A stretch of DNA of 64,000 nt from Rs1 sp038900335. Its GTDB lineage: Bacteria > Pseudomonadota > Gammaproteobacteria > Pseudomonadales > Balneatricaceae. Both the position numbers and the translations under genes were made by a program. How positions within the stretch are numbered: position 1 is the stretch's first letter; the number at the start of each line of letters is the position of its first letter. Positions 9,170 to 18,179 of the stretch are shown in pieces. The notes below the pieces were generated by a model. It saw only the letters and a list, made by a program, of their open reading frames with translations. It had not been told where the DNA came from and did no database searches. Location of the stretch: contig JBBMRB010000017.1 of assembly GCA_038900335.1 (NCBI GenBank), forward strand, positions 26,934 through 90,933, read 5' to 3'.

Positions 9170-10203
9170 TTTCTTTCCAGATCAATATGAGCTTGCATTA
9201 GCTCACCCGGGTTCGTTTGCGCAGCTAACAATGATAGCTCACCACACAGTACAGTAGCTGCACAAATTGCCGCTAAACGACGAGCATTTTCACCGCCAAT
9301 ACGCGCTTCTTTACAGCCTAAAATACTCAAGTTTTGCTCAACAAAATCTAAACCTTTACCGTTGCCGACTGTGCCGACTATAATATTGGGGATGGTACAT
9401 GAAAAATATAAATCATCCCCTCTTACTTCAGCGTGAACAACACCTTGGGAGCCTTCGATGATATTTGCAGCATCTTGGCCTGTCGCCAAATAAAATGCCA
9501 ACAACATATTGGCATAATGCGCATTGGCGCTGCGTAAACCACCGGCAATCATTGTACCTATTAAGTTTTTCTTAATATTCAAATCAACCATTTTCTCTGG
9601 CGTCGTATTAAGTTTCCTTAAGCACAAGTCTCTTGAAATTATAATTTCAGAGATGACATTTTTACCTCGCCCTAAAATACCATTGACTGCTGTCGCTTTT
9701 TTATCTGAGCAATAGTTAGCAGAAATAGATGAATACTTTAAATAAGGGTAGCGCGCGAGCAACCAAGGAAACAACTTATCTGCCGCATTAGTCACCATAT
9801 TATGCCCTGATGCATCACCTGTGGTGAACTCCAAACGCAAATACAGCAAATTACCGACTATCTGTGAGTTGATATCTATTAGTTTAGCAAAACGACTCGT
9901 TTGGCTGACAACCTCACTGAGTTGATCGAAACTTTGCTTAATTGATTGCAATGCGGCTAACGCCTGACTGGCATTTTCAGCTTCTAATAAGATAGAGCGA
10001 CTCATGCGCTCATCAACAACGGTGGTAAGGATACCATCGGTTAGCGTTGATACACGCGCGCCACGGCCAACAGAGTGCCATAATGGTGTCTCATAAGTGG
10101 CCAGTGGAATCGATAGCTTTTCATCAATCGTGCCACCTGTGATTTTTAAAGGGCCCACCCAACGCATCGGTATCGGTGCGGCACTAATCTTGTGCTTTTT
10201 CAT
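9166..10203 (-). CDS. mvaA: Hydroxymethylglutaryl-CoA reductase, class I-like
   Basis: Reduces HMG-CoA to mevalonate, the committed step of the pathway. The sequence resembles the class I (archaeal/eukaryotic catalytic domain) form: substrate loop PLATYETPL with the catalytic Glu, TTGDASGHNM, the NYCSDKKATA loop with the catalytic Lys, GTVGNGKGL, a GELSLLAAQ helix and a C-terminal AHIDL with the likely catalytic His. The ATG at 10203 (345 residues) is preferred over an in-frame TTG at 10215, because that TTG lies inside a T run, whereas GGA sits seven bases before the ATG. At 345 residues it is shorter than most archaeal enzymes. First gene of the mevalonate operon. Confidence 0.93.
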   Translation of the reverse strand: MKKHKISAAPIPMRWVGPLKITGGTIDEKLSIPLATYETPLWHSVGRGARVSTLTDGILTTVVDERMSRSILLEAENASQALAALQSIKQSFDQLSEVVSQTSRFAKLIDINSQIVGNLLYLRLEFTTGDASGHNMVTNAADKLFPWLLARYPYLKYSSISANYCSDKKATAVNGILGRGKNVISEIIISRDLCLRKLNTTPEKMVDLNIKKNLIGTMIAGGLRSANAHYANMLLAFYLATGQDAANIIEGSQGVVHAEVRGDDLYFSCTIPNIIVGTVGNGKGLDFVEQNLSILGCKEARIGGENARRLAAICAATVLCGELSLLAAQTNPGELMQAHIDLERK

Positions 10204-10212
10204 TTTATTTTC

Positions 10213-10242
10213 CAAAAAAAAAGGCTGCTCATAAGCAACCTT
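10213..10242 (-). terminator. Terminator-like hairpin directly upstream of mvaA
   Basis: On the minus strand a 9-bp stem (AAGGTTGCT at 10242-10234 with AGCAGCCTT, one G-U pair, loop TATG) is followed by an unbroken run of T. It ends only about 10 bases before the mvaA ATG. It may end tolC transcription, but any mvaA transcript starting upstream must also cross it, so it could be an attenuator. Confidence 0.8.
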
Positions 10243-10444
10243 CTAAATATTTTAAAACAATTAAAACTCATTGCCTTAAATACGTAAACAATAGAGGGTA
10301 TATACACAGGGAAAAACATCCCTCTCGTTTGTATAACTAATAATGGCATTTTAACTAGCAAGTAATCATATTGCAATCACACTAGTTAGCTATATTTTGC
10401 GTATTAGCATTACCTCTATTGTCCTAGCTAAAATCCCTTCTATA
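10243..10444 (-). promoter_or_regulatory. mvaA leader / tolC-mvaA intergenic region
   Basis: Non-coding stretch between tolC and mvaA. Reading the minus strand, TAACTAG at about 10388-10382 can pair with CTAGTTA near 10358-10352. CAATAGAGG near 10420 is complementary to CCTCTATTG near 10290. AGAGGG near 10323 can pair with CCCTCT near 10297. These alternative pairings precede the terminator-like hairpin. I cannot fold it computationally, so this is a candidate regulatory leader, not a recognised riboswitch. Confidence 0.35.
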
Positions 10445-11812
10445 TTAAAAAGGATTTATGCTTTTAATTTTTTCCATTAATGTTGGGCTCGCATTGGCTA
10501 CATTTTCAATAAATGACGAATTCTCTAAGCTCGAAAGGTTCATATCAAGCACATCTAGTAACTCACCAGTGCCTGCTAATAGACGATACTGAGCTAGCAT
10601 ATGATCATAGACAGCTTCATTTAGAGCGTTTTGCGATGAAAACACTTCGTTTTCGGTATCTAGTAAATCCAGTAGCGATCGCTGCCCAATGTTGAACTGC
10701 TTAAGGTATGAATCTCTCGTTCTTTCAGTGGAAGATACATGTTTCTCTAAGAAATCTAATTGGCGCCCTAATATTTGATAAGCATTCCACGACAGATCTA
10801 AGCTCTGTAGCGTTTGTCTTGCCGCATCGGATTGAATATTTCGCGCTTCATCTATTTGGTGTCTTGTCTGACGAATTCTTGCTTTATCAGCACCACCGTT
10901 GTAAATATTATAACGCATACGAATCATTGCAGTTAAATCTTCGTTTCTACTCTCTACGCCATCAATATTATCATTCCAAGTACGATCCACTTCCAGGTTT
11001 AATGTCGGGTATATCAAGCTTCTAGCAGCATCATATTGAGCTAATGCAGAATTAACATCCGCTGTTGCCAACTTTAATGTTGGATGCTTCTGATAAGCTG
11101 TTTCAATCGCTTGATCAAGTGAGACAGGAATCCAACTCTCTTCAATAGTCGGATCATCTAACTCAGTAACAGGATATTCGCCAACAACTCTTTTGTAAGT
11201 CGATTTCGCATCTAATAAGTTATTCTCAGCAGAGAGAACGTTTACTTCTGCCAGCGCTAAACGACCTTCAGCCTGCTGGATAGAGGCCAGTGTGCCTACA
11301 CCTGAGTCAGAGCGACGTTTAATTTGATCAAAAATTCTAACATGTGTAAGCAAAGTGTTTTTTGCCTGCTCAAGTAGTGATTCTCTTTTAAGAATTTCTA
11401 AGTATGAACTTGCTGTTTGCAAGGCAGTTTCTTCAGCAACTTCACGTAATCTATGATTGATTGACTCCAAGCGTGATGACTGTCTTGCCACTTCACTGGA
11501 TGTTCTAAAGCCATCAAACAACATTTGATTTAAACTTAAGTTTGCCTCTGTACGCTTTAGCTCAGTATCATCACCTGGGAAGTTTTTAGTTTTTTCATAA
11601 CCAACTCCAGCACCAATATCTATCTTTGGTAAATAACCGCCTTTCGCTTGTTTCACCTCTTCAAATACTGCATTTCGTGCATTCATAACAGATTGCACCT
11701 GAGGGTTATTCAGTACGGCAGAAGCTATAACGTCATTTAATGGCTGTGCGTGTGCCATTGTAAATGGAGCAATTGCTGTAGAAAGAAATAAAACGGCTCT
11801 TTTTATATTCAC
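10445..11812 (-). CDS. TolC-family outer membrane protein of the type I secretion system
   Basis: Outer membrane channel that completes the type I secretion system encoded just upstream. The protein has a clear signal peptide ending at AHA and long alpha-helical, Gln/Ala-rich repeats of the outer membrane efflux protein family, with YNGGADKARIRQTRHQI and GQRSLLDLLDTENEVF as typical LapE/AggA-type stretches. I chose the GTG at 11812 (455 residues), because AGGAGA lies seven bases upstream and the signal peptide then starts at once (MNIKRAVLFL). The longer frame from a TTG at 11842 adds ten charged residues. It lies 30 bases after the LuxR gene and is probably co-transcribed with it. Confidence 0.9.
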   Translation of the reverse strand: MNIKRAVLFLSTAIAPFTMAHAQPLNDVIASAVLNNPQVQSVMNARNAVFEEVKQAKGGYLPKIDIGAGVGYEKTKNFPGDDTELKRTEANLSLNQMLFDGFRTSSEVARQSSRLESINHRLREVAEETALQTASSYLEILKRESLLEQAKNTLLTHVRIFDQIKRRSDSGVGTLASIQQAEGRLALAEVNVLSAENNLLDAKSTYKRVVGEYPVTELDDPTIEESWIPVSLDQAIETAYQKHPTLKLATADVNSALAQYDAARSLIYPTLNLEVDRTWNDNIDGVESRNEDLTAMIRMRYNIYNGGADKARIRQTRHQIDEARNIQSDAARQTLQSLDLSWNAYQILGRQLDFLEKHVSSTERTRDSYLKQFNIGQRSLLDLLDTENEVFSSQNALNEAVYDHMLAQYRLLAGTGELLDVLDMNLSSLENSSFIENVANASPTLMEKIKSINPF

Positions 11813-11842
11813 TAACTTTCTCCTAAACTTTTTATGAGACAA

Positions 11843-12475
11843 CTAATAGCTATCTTTTAATTTTATTATTAAAGATACCCTGTCCGTGGTATGCGTTTTT
11901 TTCAATATAGAGCTGACATGAGCTTTAACGGTTCTTTCTGTTATATCAAGCTTGCGGCCAATTTCTTTATTACTGGCACCTGTTATTAACACATTAACCG
12001 TATCCTTTTCTCGATCACTTAAACCGTAATTCCCCGCTTGCTCTTGGTAATGTGACGCAGAGCTTCTGGCTGAGTTTTGCAGCAGTAATCGTTTTAACAT
12101 TTTCTGAACAATACTTTCTCCGGCCCAGATATCGCCTTTTTGAACAGATATAAGCAACTGTTCAAAAACAGAAGAAGAAACAAATGTATTTAAATAGCCT
12201 TTAAAACCTCGAAGTAATATTTCAATACCTTTCGCATCTACGGGATTATCAGAAAAAGCGATTAAGTTAACTTTGTTCCAATAACCTGCAATTACGGCTA
12301 ATTGCTCTTGATCAAATGATTCTAAATGAACAAGCACAAAACTATCTTCTGCAAAACTCATACTCGCTAGGTCTTCAAACGTGAGCGTACCCACATCGTA
12401 ATCATGTGATATTTCAAGCCAGCGCCGCTTCACATTTTCCTTCGCAGCTAATACATGTAATTTAATCATTTGCAT
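11843..12475 (-). CDS. LuxR/CsgD-like transcription regulator with atypical receiver
   Basis: The C-terminal 60 residues are a LuxR-type helix-turn-helix (GLSDREKDTVNVL, SNKEIGRKLDITERTVKAHV). The N-terminal 140 residues resemble a response-regulator receiver in their later part (GFKGYLN...FEQLLISVQKGDIW), but at the place of the phospho-accepting Asp the strand reads VLVHLES, so the Asp appears to be replaced by His. This layout recalls CsgD and VpsT, which control matrix genes without a cognate kinase; VpsT binds c-di-GMP. Its position before the tolC-like gene and next to the secretion genes suggests it controls export of a surface protein. That link is inferred. Confidence 0.8.
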   Translation of the reverse strand: MQMIKLHVLAAKENVKRRWLEISHDYDVGTLTFEDLASMSFAEDSFVLVHLESFDQEQLAVIAGYWNKVNLIAFSDNPVDAKGIEILLRGFKGYLNTFVSSSVFEQLLISVQKGDIWAGESIVQKMLKRLLLQNSARSSASHYQEQAGNYGLSDREKDTVNVLITGASNKEIGRKLDITERTVKAHVSSILKKTHTTDRVSLIIKLKDSY

Positions 12476-12666
12476 CTAATTGGGTTCTATCCTTTATATT
12501 TTAGAAAAAGGCGTAAATAAAAGCATTAAGTTAAATAACTATTTTATTGATTTTTATACTTTAACATCCATATTAGTACCATTTGAACTAAACTATAATA
12601 CATATATTAAGAAATATCGTTAATAAATATCATTATTGAATATTATCGTTTTAAAAGCTCGTGCAT
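12476..12666. promoter_or_regulatory. AT-rich region between hlyD-like gene and luxR-like gene
   Basis: A very AT-rich 191-base gap (for example around 12530-12640) that separates the secretion genes from the regulator-tolC pair. It most likely holds the luxR promoter. No exact -35/-10 pair or operator could be fixed by eye. Confidence 0.35.
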
Positions 12667-14016
12667 TTACCTTTCTGTTAGCGCACTTTGCTTAGCTTTC
12701 AATATTGGTTTTAACAAATAATCCATGACCGTTTTTTTGCCCGTTAATATATCGACAGATACTGTCATACCGGATATCAAAGGCAATTTCTCAGTGCCTT
12801 TTTCTATATATGGTTTTTCTGTCGTTAAACGCACAATATAAAAAGGCTCTTCTTTTTCATTTAATACCGTACTTGGTGATACCGTCGATACAATAGCGTC
12901 TACTCCACCAAAGATACTAAAATCATAAGCTGATACTTTAATAACGGCTTTTTGCCCTTTTTTAACTTTTGCTATATCTGAAGGCCTAAGCTTTGCTTCA
13001 ACTAATAATGTATCTTCCCAAGGCACTATATTTAAAATCTCATCGCCTGGCTGAACAACGCCGTTGACGGTATTAAACAACAACTCTTTAATAGTACCCT
13101 TAACAGGTGAAGTAACCTCCGTTCGACGAATTTTGTCCTGCATTCCAGAAAGAATCTCTTGCAATCGCGCCCTTTCTGAAAGCGTTTCATTAAGCTCACT
13201 TCTTGCCAAACTTTGAAACTTCAACCTTGTCTCTTGCAACATACCGCGTGTTTCTTGCAGTGAAGATTCGATACGCGGCAGGCTCAATCGAATGTTATTT
13301 AGCTCACCAGACAAGTCGACGACCTGCCTTTTAAGTCGAAGATATTCAACTTCAGATACCACGCCATCTTTTACTAGCGGTGCGGTCATATTTCTCTCTT
13401 GGCGCAGCAAACTATAACTGCTACTAAGCTGAGCACTCTTGCTTTCAGCCTGTAATAACTCCTGCTCTTTTTGTCTAAGCTGCTGCTCAAACACCTCTAT
13501 ATTTGCTGTCAACTCTCTCTGGCGGGCGCTGTATAAGCTTTTCTCTTGTGCTAATAAAGAGGCATATTCTTTAGGAAAGTCATCAGGTAAAATAAATTCT
13601 TCCCCTGCTGATTCCGCTTGTAGACGTGCACTTTTAGCAATCAACTCTAATTCACGAACTTTATTTTCTTTAAACGTACTGGCAAAGCGAGTATCGTCTA
13701 TACGCAATAGCACTTGCCCTTTTTCTACTAAGTCACCTTCGTGAATTAATATCTCAGCGACAATACCGCCTTCTAAATTTTGAATAACCTGCAATTGTTG
13801 CGAAGGAATAATTTCTCCCTCACCACGACTAAGCTCATCAAGCTCAGCTAAATTGGCCCAAAGCAGTGCTATCGCCACAAAAACACCCACGCTCCACAGC
13901 AAATACTTAGCGCCTGTCGGTGCTTGCTCTAACATTGCTTCACTAACACTAGACATATAATGCAAATCTTTTTTATTCACTTTATTGCCAGTTTTTAATT
14001 TTTCTGTTTCGCTCAT
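12667..14016 (-). CDS. Type I secretion membrane fusion protein, HlyD family (LapC-like)
   Basis: Periplasmic adaptor linking the inner membrane ABC transporter to the TolC-type channel. One membrane segment lies near residues 36-55 (LLWSVGVFVAIALLWANLAEL), followed by the biotinyl/lipoyl-like hairpin half (LEGGIVAEILIHEGDLVEKGQVLLRID), a long coiled coil of about residues 125-290 and a C-terminal beta-barrel region. The 449 residues fit LapC/HlyD. The ATG has AAGGAA eight bases upstream. It starts 12 bases after the ABC gene, so the two are one operon. Confidence 0.93.
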   Translation of the reverse strand: MSETEKLKTGNKVNKKDLHYMSSVSEAMLEQAPTGAKYLLWSVGVFVAIALLWANLAELDELSRGEGEIIPSQQLQVIQNLEGGIVAEILIHEGDLVEKGQVLLRIDDTRFASTFKENKVRELELIAKSARLQAESAGEEFILPDDFPKEYASLLAQEKSLYSARQRELTANIEVFEQQLRQKEQELLQAESKSAQLSSSYSLLRQERNMTAPLVKDGVVSEVEYLRLKRQVVDLSGELNNIRLSLPRIESSLQETRGMLQETRLKFQSLARSELNETLSERARLQEILSGMQDKIRRTEVTSPVKGTIKELLFNTVNGVVQPGDEILNIVPWEDTLLVEAKLRPSDIAKVKKGQKAVIKVSAYDFSIFGGVDAIVSTVSPSTVLNEKEEPFYIVRLTTEKPYIEKGTEKLPLISGMTVSVDILTGKKTVMDYLLKPILKAKQSALTER

Positions 14017-14028
14017 TATATCTATTCC

Positions 14029-16158
14029 TTAACGCTGCACATGCAAACGACCTTGCTTCAAGGCATCTAGCACAACTTCCTTCGGCCCATCTGCAACAAC
14101 CCTGCCGCCATCCATAACTATTATTCTGTCAACTAATGAGAGCAAAGACATTTTATGGGTCACCAAAACGAGGGTTCTTTTAGCGCTGTAAACCTTCAGT
14201 TGCTTGCGTAAAAAATCTTCTGATGAATTGTCCATTGAATTAGTAGGCTCATCTAAAATGAGTATATTCGGCGAATGGATAAGTGCCCTTGCAATTGCGA
14301 TTGCTTGCTTTTGCCCTCCTGACAACTTAGAGCCGCGCTCACCTACCGGCATTTCAAAACCTAATGGGTGTCTATTAATAAACTGATCAACACCTGCAAT
14401 AGTAGCTGCTTTAATCAGAGCTTTATCATCAGCTTCAGGGGAGCCCATAATAATATTTTCGCGAACAGTACCATCAAACAGCATCAGTTCTTGCGGTACA
14501 TAACCAATATTTCGTCGCAGATCAACAGGGTCAATTTGGTTTAAGTCTATACCATCTATTCGAACAGCCCCCTCACTGGGTTTATAAAGGCCCATCAATA
14601 ATTTTTCAACTGTTGATTTACCCGAGCCTATCCTACCTATTAATGCAACTTTTTCGCCGGCGTTAATTTTAAAGTTTACGCCATCAAGCGATGTTTGCTC
14701 AGCCTCTGGATAGCTAAACTTAACCGCTTTAAAGTCTACAGTACCACCTAGTTTTGCGCGATGAACATAGTTCTTTCCCTCTGCTCGTTCATCCGGCAAA
14801 TCCATAATTTGGTTTAATGACATCAATGCCGTTTTCGATTGGAAGAAACTCGTTACCAGCCCTGTCACTTGCGCCATAGGCTGCAACACTCGACCAGATA
14901 AAATATTGGCAGCAATCAACGCCCCCATAGTCAACTCGCGCTCAGAGATCAAATAAACACCAACGATAACTAAACTAACTGAACTTATTTGGGTAATAAA
15001 TCCGGCGAAGTTAGTTACCGAGGAAGAGATCATTTTACTTCTTAAGCTCCACTTAGAAATATAACCCTCTGCCTGCTCCCATCTCAATTGCAATACAGAT
15101 GTCGCTCTCTGTGTTTTCACCGTCTCCATCGCCGTTAGGCACTCTATCAATGTTGAGTTCTTTTGAGCTGAGGCAGCAAATGTCTGCTCTACCGATTCTT
15201 TCAGTTTTCGACTGGCAATAATGGAGTAAATTAAAATAATAGGAATAGCGACTAAAGGCACATAAACAAGCGGCCCTGCGATCAAAAACATGACGATCAA
15301 AAAGATAATGGCAAAGGGAATATCAATAAGAACAGTTGTTGTTGTCGAGCTCAAAAAACCACGAATACTTTCAAACTCACGTAAATTACTGGCAAATGAT
15401 CCCACTGACTTAGGCATATGCGCATATTGCATGCTCATTACTTTTTCAAACAGCATTGCTGACATTAAGATATCTGCTTTTTTACCAGCGACTTCTAAAA
15501 AGTACGCACGCAGCATTTTGAGTCCGAAATCAAACACATAGACAACAAAAACACCAATAGCTAACACCCACAACGTCTCTATTGCCGAGTTAGGAACCAC
15601 CCGGTCATAAACGTTCATCACAAATAAGGGGTTAGCTAGTACAAATAAGTTAATCAAAAAAGAGGCGATTAAAACATCGCGATAAATTTTAGCTGAGCGC
15701 CAAATGGTCCCCCAAAACCAGTGACCTTCTTTTTGATCCAAAACCCGAGAAGCGCGCTCTGTAAAGTGATATTCGAGATTTAAATATATAGCGACACCAA
15801 TATAACGCTTTGCCAAAGCATCCATCGGTATTCTTTTCATGCCACTATCGGGGAAAATAATTATAGCTTCCCCAGTATTTGCATCTAATTCTTGAAATAT
15901 ACACGCTTCATCATTTTGTAAAAGTAGCACAGCAGGTAACGTCAGTGGATTAATATCCTCTAACTCACGCTCTACTATTTTCGAGCCAAAACCCGCTCTT
16001 TTTGCCGCCCTGACAAACAGCTTTGGCGTTAGCTTGTTATTTTCAAGAGGCAGCCCTTCACGCAAAGCTTGCGCTGATAAAGGGCGGTGATTTTGTTGTG
16101 TTAAATGCATTAAACATTTTAATAAAGGGTCTTGTATCGTATCCATTCTCTTGACCAA
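14029..16158 (-). CDS. Type I secretion ABC transporter with N-terminal C39-like domain (LapB-like)
   Basis: Inner membrane ATP-driven exporter. Residues 1-130 are a C39 peptidase-like domain; I see no catalytic Cys-His arrangement, so it is probably a substrate-docking domain as in LapB and HlyB. Residues about 155-450 hold the membrane domain and about 470-709 the ATPase, with Walker A IGRIGSGKST, signature LSGGQKQ and Walker B ILILDEPT. 709 residues is typical. The frame opens with TTG at 16158; an ATG at 16146 is an alternative start. Systems of this type usually export large RTX adhesins, but no such gene is in the window. Confidence 0.93.
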   Translation of the reverse strand: MVKRMDTIQDPLLKCLMHLTQQNHRPLSAQALREGLPLENNKLTPKLFVRAAKRAGFGSKIVERELEDINPLTLPAVLLLQNDEACIFQELDANTGEAIIIFPDSGMKRIPMDALAKRYIGVAIYLNLEYHFTERASRVLDQKEGHWFWGTIWRSAKIYRDVLIASFLINLFVLANPLFVMNVYDRVVPNSAIETLWVLAIGVFVVYVFDFGLKMLRAYFLEVAGKKADILMSAMLFEKVMSMQYAHMPKSVGSFASNLREFESIRGFLSSTTTTVLIDIPFAIIFLIVMFLIAGPLVYVPLVAIPIILIYSIIASRKLKESVEQTFAASAQKNSTLIECLTAMETVKTQRATSVLQLRWEQAEGYISKWSLRSKMISSSVTNFAGFITQISSVSLVIVGVYLISERELTMGALIAANILSGRVLQPMAQVTGLVTSFFQSKTALMSLNQIMDLPDERAEGKNYVHRAKLGGTVDFKAVKFSYPEAEQTSLDGVNFKINAGEKVALIGRIGSGKSTVEKLLMGLYKPSEGAVRIDGIDLNQIDPVDLRRNIGYVPQELMLFDGTVRENIIMGSPEADDKALIKAATIAGVDQFINRHPLGFEMPVGERGSKLSGGQKQAIAIARALIHSPNILILDEPTNSMDNSSEDFLRKQLKVYSAKRTLVLVTHKMSLLSLVDRIIVMDGGRVVADGPKEVVLDALKQGRLHVQR

Positions 16159-16215
16159 TGTAATTTTTTCTTCATACTATAACGTAAACCATCATAATAC
16201 ACATGGATTCATATT

Positions 16216-16587
16216 ATGCTTTATGCCACACGCAACACCGAAGGGAACATTATCGGAATTTCTGATGTACCATCAGATTCCGCTGAACCAATAGCAAATA
16301 ACCACGTGGATGTAAAAGCCTATTTTTCCCGCCATTACAATGATTTCACCCCAGACGACTTCCTCGAAGATTCGGATTCAGGTACCACCCGAATACTAGA
16401 CGATTTAGTCGATTTACTCGTAAAAAAACATATTATTATGTTTACAGAATTACCAAGCGAAGCTCAACAAAAGCTTATTTCTCGCCGGGTCGTTAGATCA
16501 TTAATAAATGGTAATAATAACCAAACTGAAACACCTATTAATAATGAACATCCGCTATTTTTAGCCGATGATGAGAACTTGTTGTAA
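16216..16587 (+). CDS. Small conserved protein of unknown function
   Basis: A 123-residue soluble acidic protein. It begins MLYATRNTEGNIIGISD and has a conserved-looking core RILDDLVDLLVKKHIIMFTELP followed by QQKLISRR. Similar small proteins in Pseudomonas and relatives are, as I recall, often mislabelled 'tryptophan synthase subunit beta-like'; nothing here resembles that enzyme. It is read divergently from the type I secretion genes. Function unknown. Confidence 0.8.
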   Translation: MLYATRNTEGNIIGISDVPSDSAEPIANNHVDVKAYFSRHYNDFTPDDFLEDSDSGTTRILDDLVDLLVKKHIIMFTELPSEAQQKLISRRVVRSLINGNNNQTETPINNEHPLFLADDENLL

Positions 16588-16633
16588 TTGTAGTCAGCTA
16601 ATCCATTAATTCCACAATATTTATGCACTCTCA

Positions 16634-16664
16634 TAAAAAAGCCTGCTATTGCAGGCTCTTTTAT
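16634..16664. terminator. Bidirectional terminator between the small conserved gene and argG
   Basis: AGCCTGC at 16640-16646, loop TATT, GCAGGCT at 16651-16657, flanked by six A on the left and a T-rich stretch on the right. It can serve both convergent genes. Confidence 0.85.
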
Positions 16665-16671
16665 CTCTATC

Positions 16672-17898
16672 TTAATCTTCTAGTAAATTCCTACCTTTTG
16701 TTGCGGCTATGCGCATTCTCAAAGCATTCAATTTAATGAAGCCTTCAGCATCTTGCTGATTATAAGAACCTGCATCATCTTCCATCGTCGCAATCGCCTC
16801 ATCAAACAAACTATCATTAGAGCGACGCCCTACCACACTGATATTGCCTTTATAAAGCTTAATACGTACATCACCATTGACGTGACGCTGGCTATAATCG
16901 ATTGATTGCTGAAGCATTTTACGCTCTTCTGACCACCAAAAACCGTTATAAATCAATTTAGCGTAGCGCGGCATTAACTCATCTTTTAAATGAGCAGCTT
17001 CACGGTCTAGCGTAATTGACTCAATCGCGCGATGAGCTTTTAACATGATGCTACCACCTGGTGTTTCATAACAGCCACGTGCTTTCATACCAACAAAACG
17101 GTTTTCTACAATATCTAAACGACCTACACCATTAGCGCCGCCGACTTTATTCAATGTCTCTAATACTGTTGCAGGGCTCATTGCCTCGCCATTAATGGCA
17201 ACAATGTCACCTTTTTCATAAGTCAGCTCCAGGTAGCACGCTTCATCAGGTGCGGCTTCTGGCGATACTGACCATCTCCACATCTCTTCTTCAGCTTCCG
17301 TCCACGGATCTTCTAAAATGCCTGATTCATAAGAGATATGCAGCAAGTTCGCATCCATGGAATAAGGAGATTTAGTTTTGTTCTTAGCGTAATCAACTTC
17401 AATACCATGCTTTTCACAATAAGCCATTAATGACTCGCGAGAAGTCAGATCCCACTCACGCCAAGGAGCAACAATCGCAACACCTGGCTTAAGTGCATAA
17501 GCACCTAGTTCAAAGCGAACCTGATCATTACCTTTACCTGTTGCGCCGTGAGATATAGCATCGGCACCTGTCTCATTGGCTATTTCAATTAAACGCTTTG
17601 AAATCAATGGACGAGCAATAGATGTACCAAGTAAATACTCGCCTTCATAGACAGTATTAGCGCGGAACATTGGGAAAACAAAATCGCGCACAAACTCTTC
17701 GCGCAAGTCATCAATATAAATTTCTTTTACGCCTAACGCTTGCGCTTTAGCGCGTGCTGGCTCAACTTCTTCGCCCTGGCCCAAATCTGCAGTAAAAGTA
17801 ACTACTTCGCAATTGTACGTTTCTTGCAACCAACGGACGATTACCGATGTATCTAAACCGCCAGAATAAGCTAAAACGACCTTTTTAATATCAGACAT
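16672..17898 (-). CDS. argG: Argininosuccinate synthase
   Basis: Joins citrulline and aspartate with ATP in arginine biosynthesis. The 408-residue protein has the N-terminal PP-loop LAYSGGLDTSV at residues 9-19, GATGKGNDQVRFE near 120 and the SPYSMDANL stretch near 182, all hallmarks of the family. The ornithine carbamoyltransferase gene argF, which makes its citrulline substrate, lies about 3.4 kb away. Length is normal for the short bacterial type. Confidence 0.97.
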   Translation of the reverse strand: MSDIKKVVLAYSGGLDTSVIVRWLQETYNCEVVTFTADLGQGEEVEPARAKAQALGVKEIYIDDLREEFVRDFVFPMFRANTVYEGEYLLGTSIARPLISKRLIEIANETGADAISHGATGKGNDQVRFELGAYALKPGVAIVAPWREWDLTSRESLMAYCEKHGIEVDYAKNKTKSPYSMDANLLHISYESGILEDPWTEAEEEMWRWSVSPEAAPDEACYLELTYEKGDIVAINGEAMSPATVLETLNKVGGANGVGRLDIVENRFVGMKARGCYETPGGSIMLKAHRAIESITLDREAAHLKDELMPRYAKLIYNGFWWSEERKMLQQSIDYSQRHVNGDVRIKLYKGNISVVGRRSNDSLFDEAIATMEDDAGSYNQQDAEGFIKLNALRMRIAATKGRNLLED

Positions 17899-18179
17899 CT
17901 ATCCTGCTCCACACAAATATTTGGCTTAACGCCAGAGTAACATTATTTTTAAGCAGCACATTATATAGTGCTTATAAAAAAGCCACAACAACCCACAGAC
18001 AACACAGGAAAAAAGCTTAGTACTATAAGCAATAATGGCCGCAAATTACGACATTTTAAAGAACCAATAACAAGCCAACAAAAGAACAAGAATTAAACGA
18101 GCCAATGTAAAGAACACTTATTATTAGTCACTTAACCGCATAGTGAGTTAAGTAAAAGCTCAGCCGACAATGTCTTAAA

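Noticed and set aside
16216..16587. Tryptophan synthase beta-like annotation
   Set aside because: The 123 residues have no PLP-binding Lys region or similarity to TrpB; the name is a database habit.
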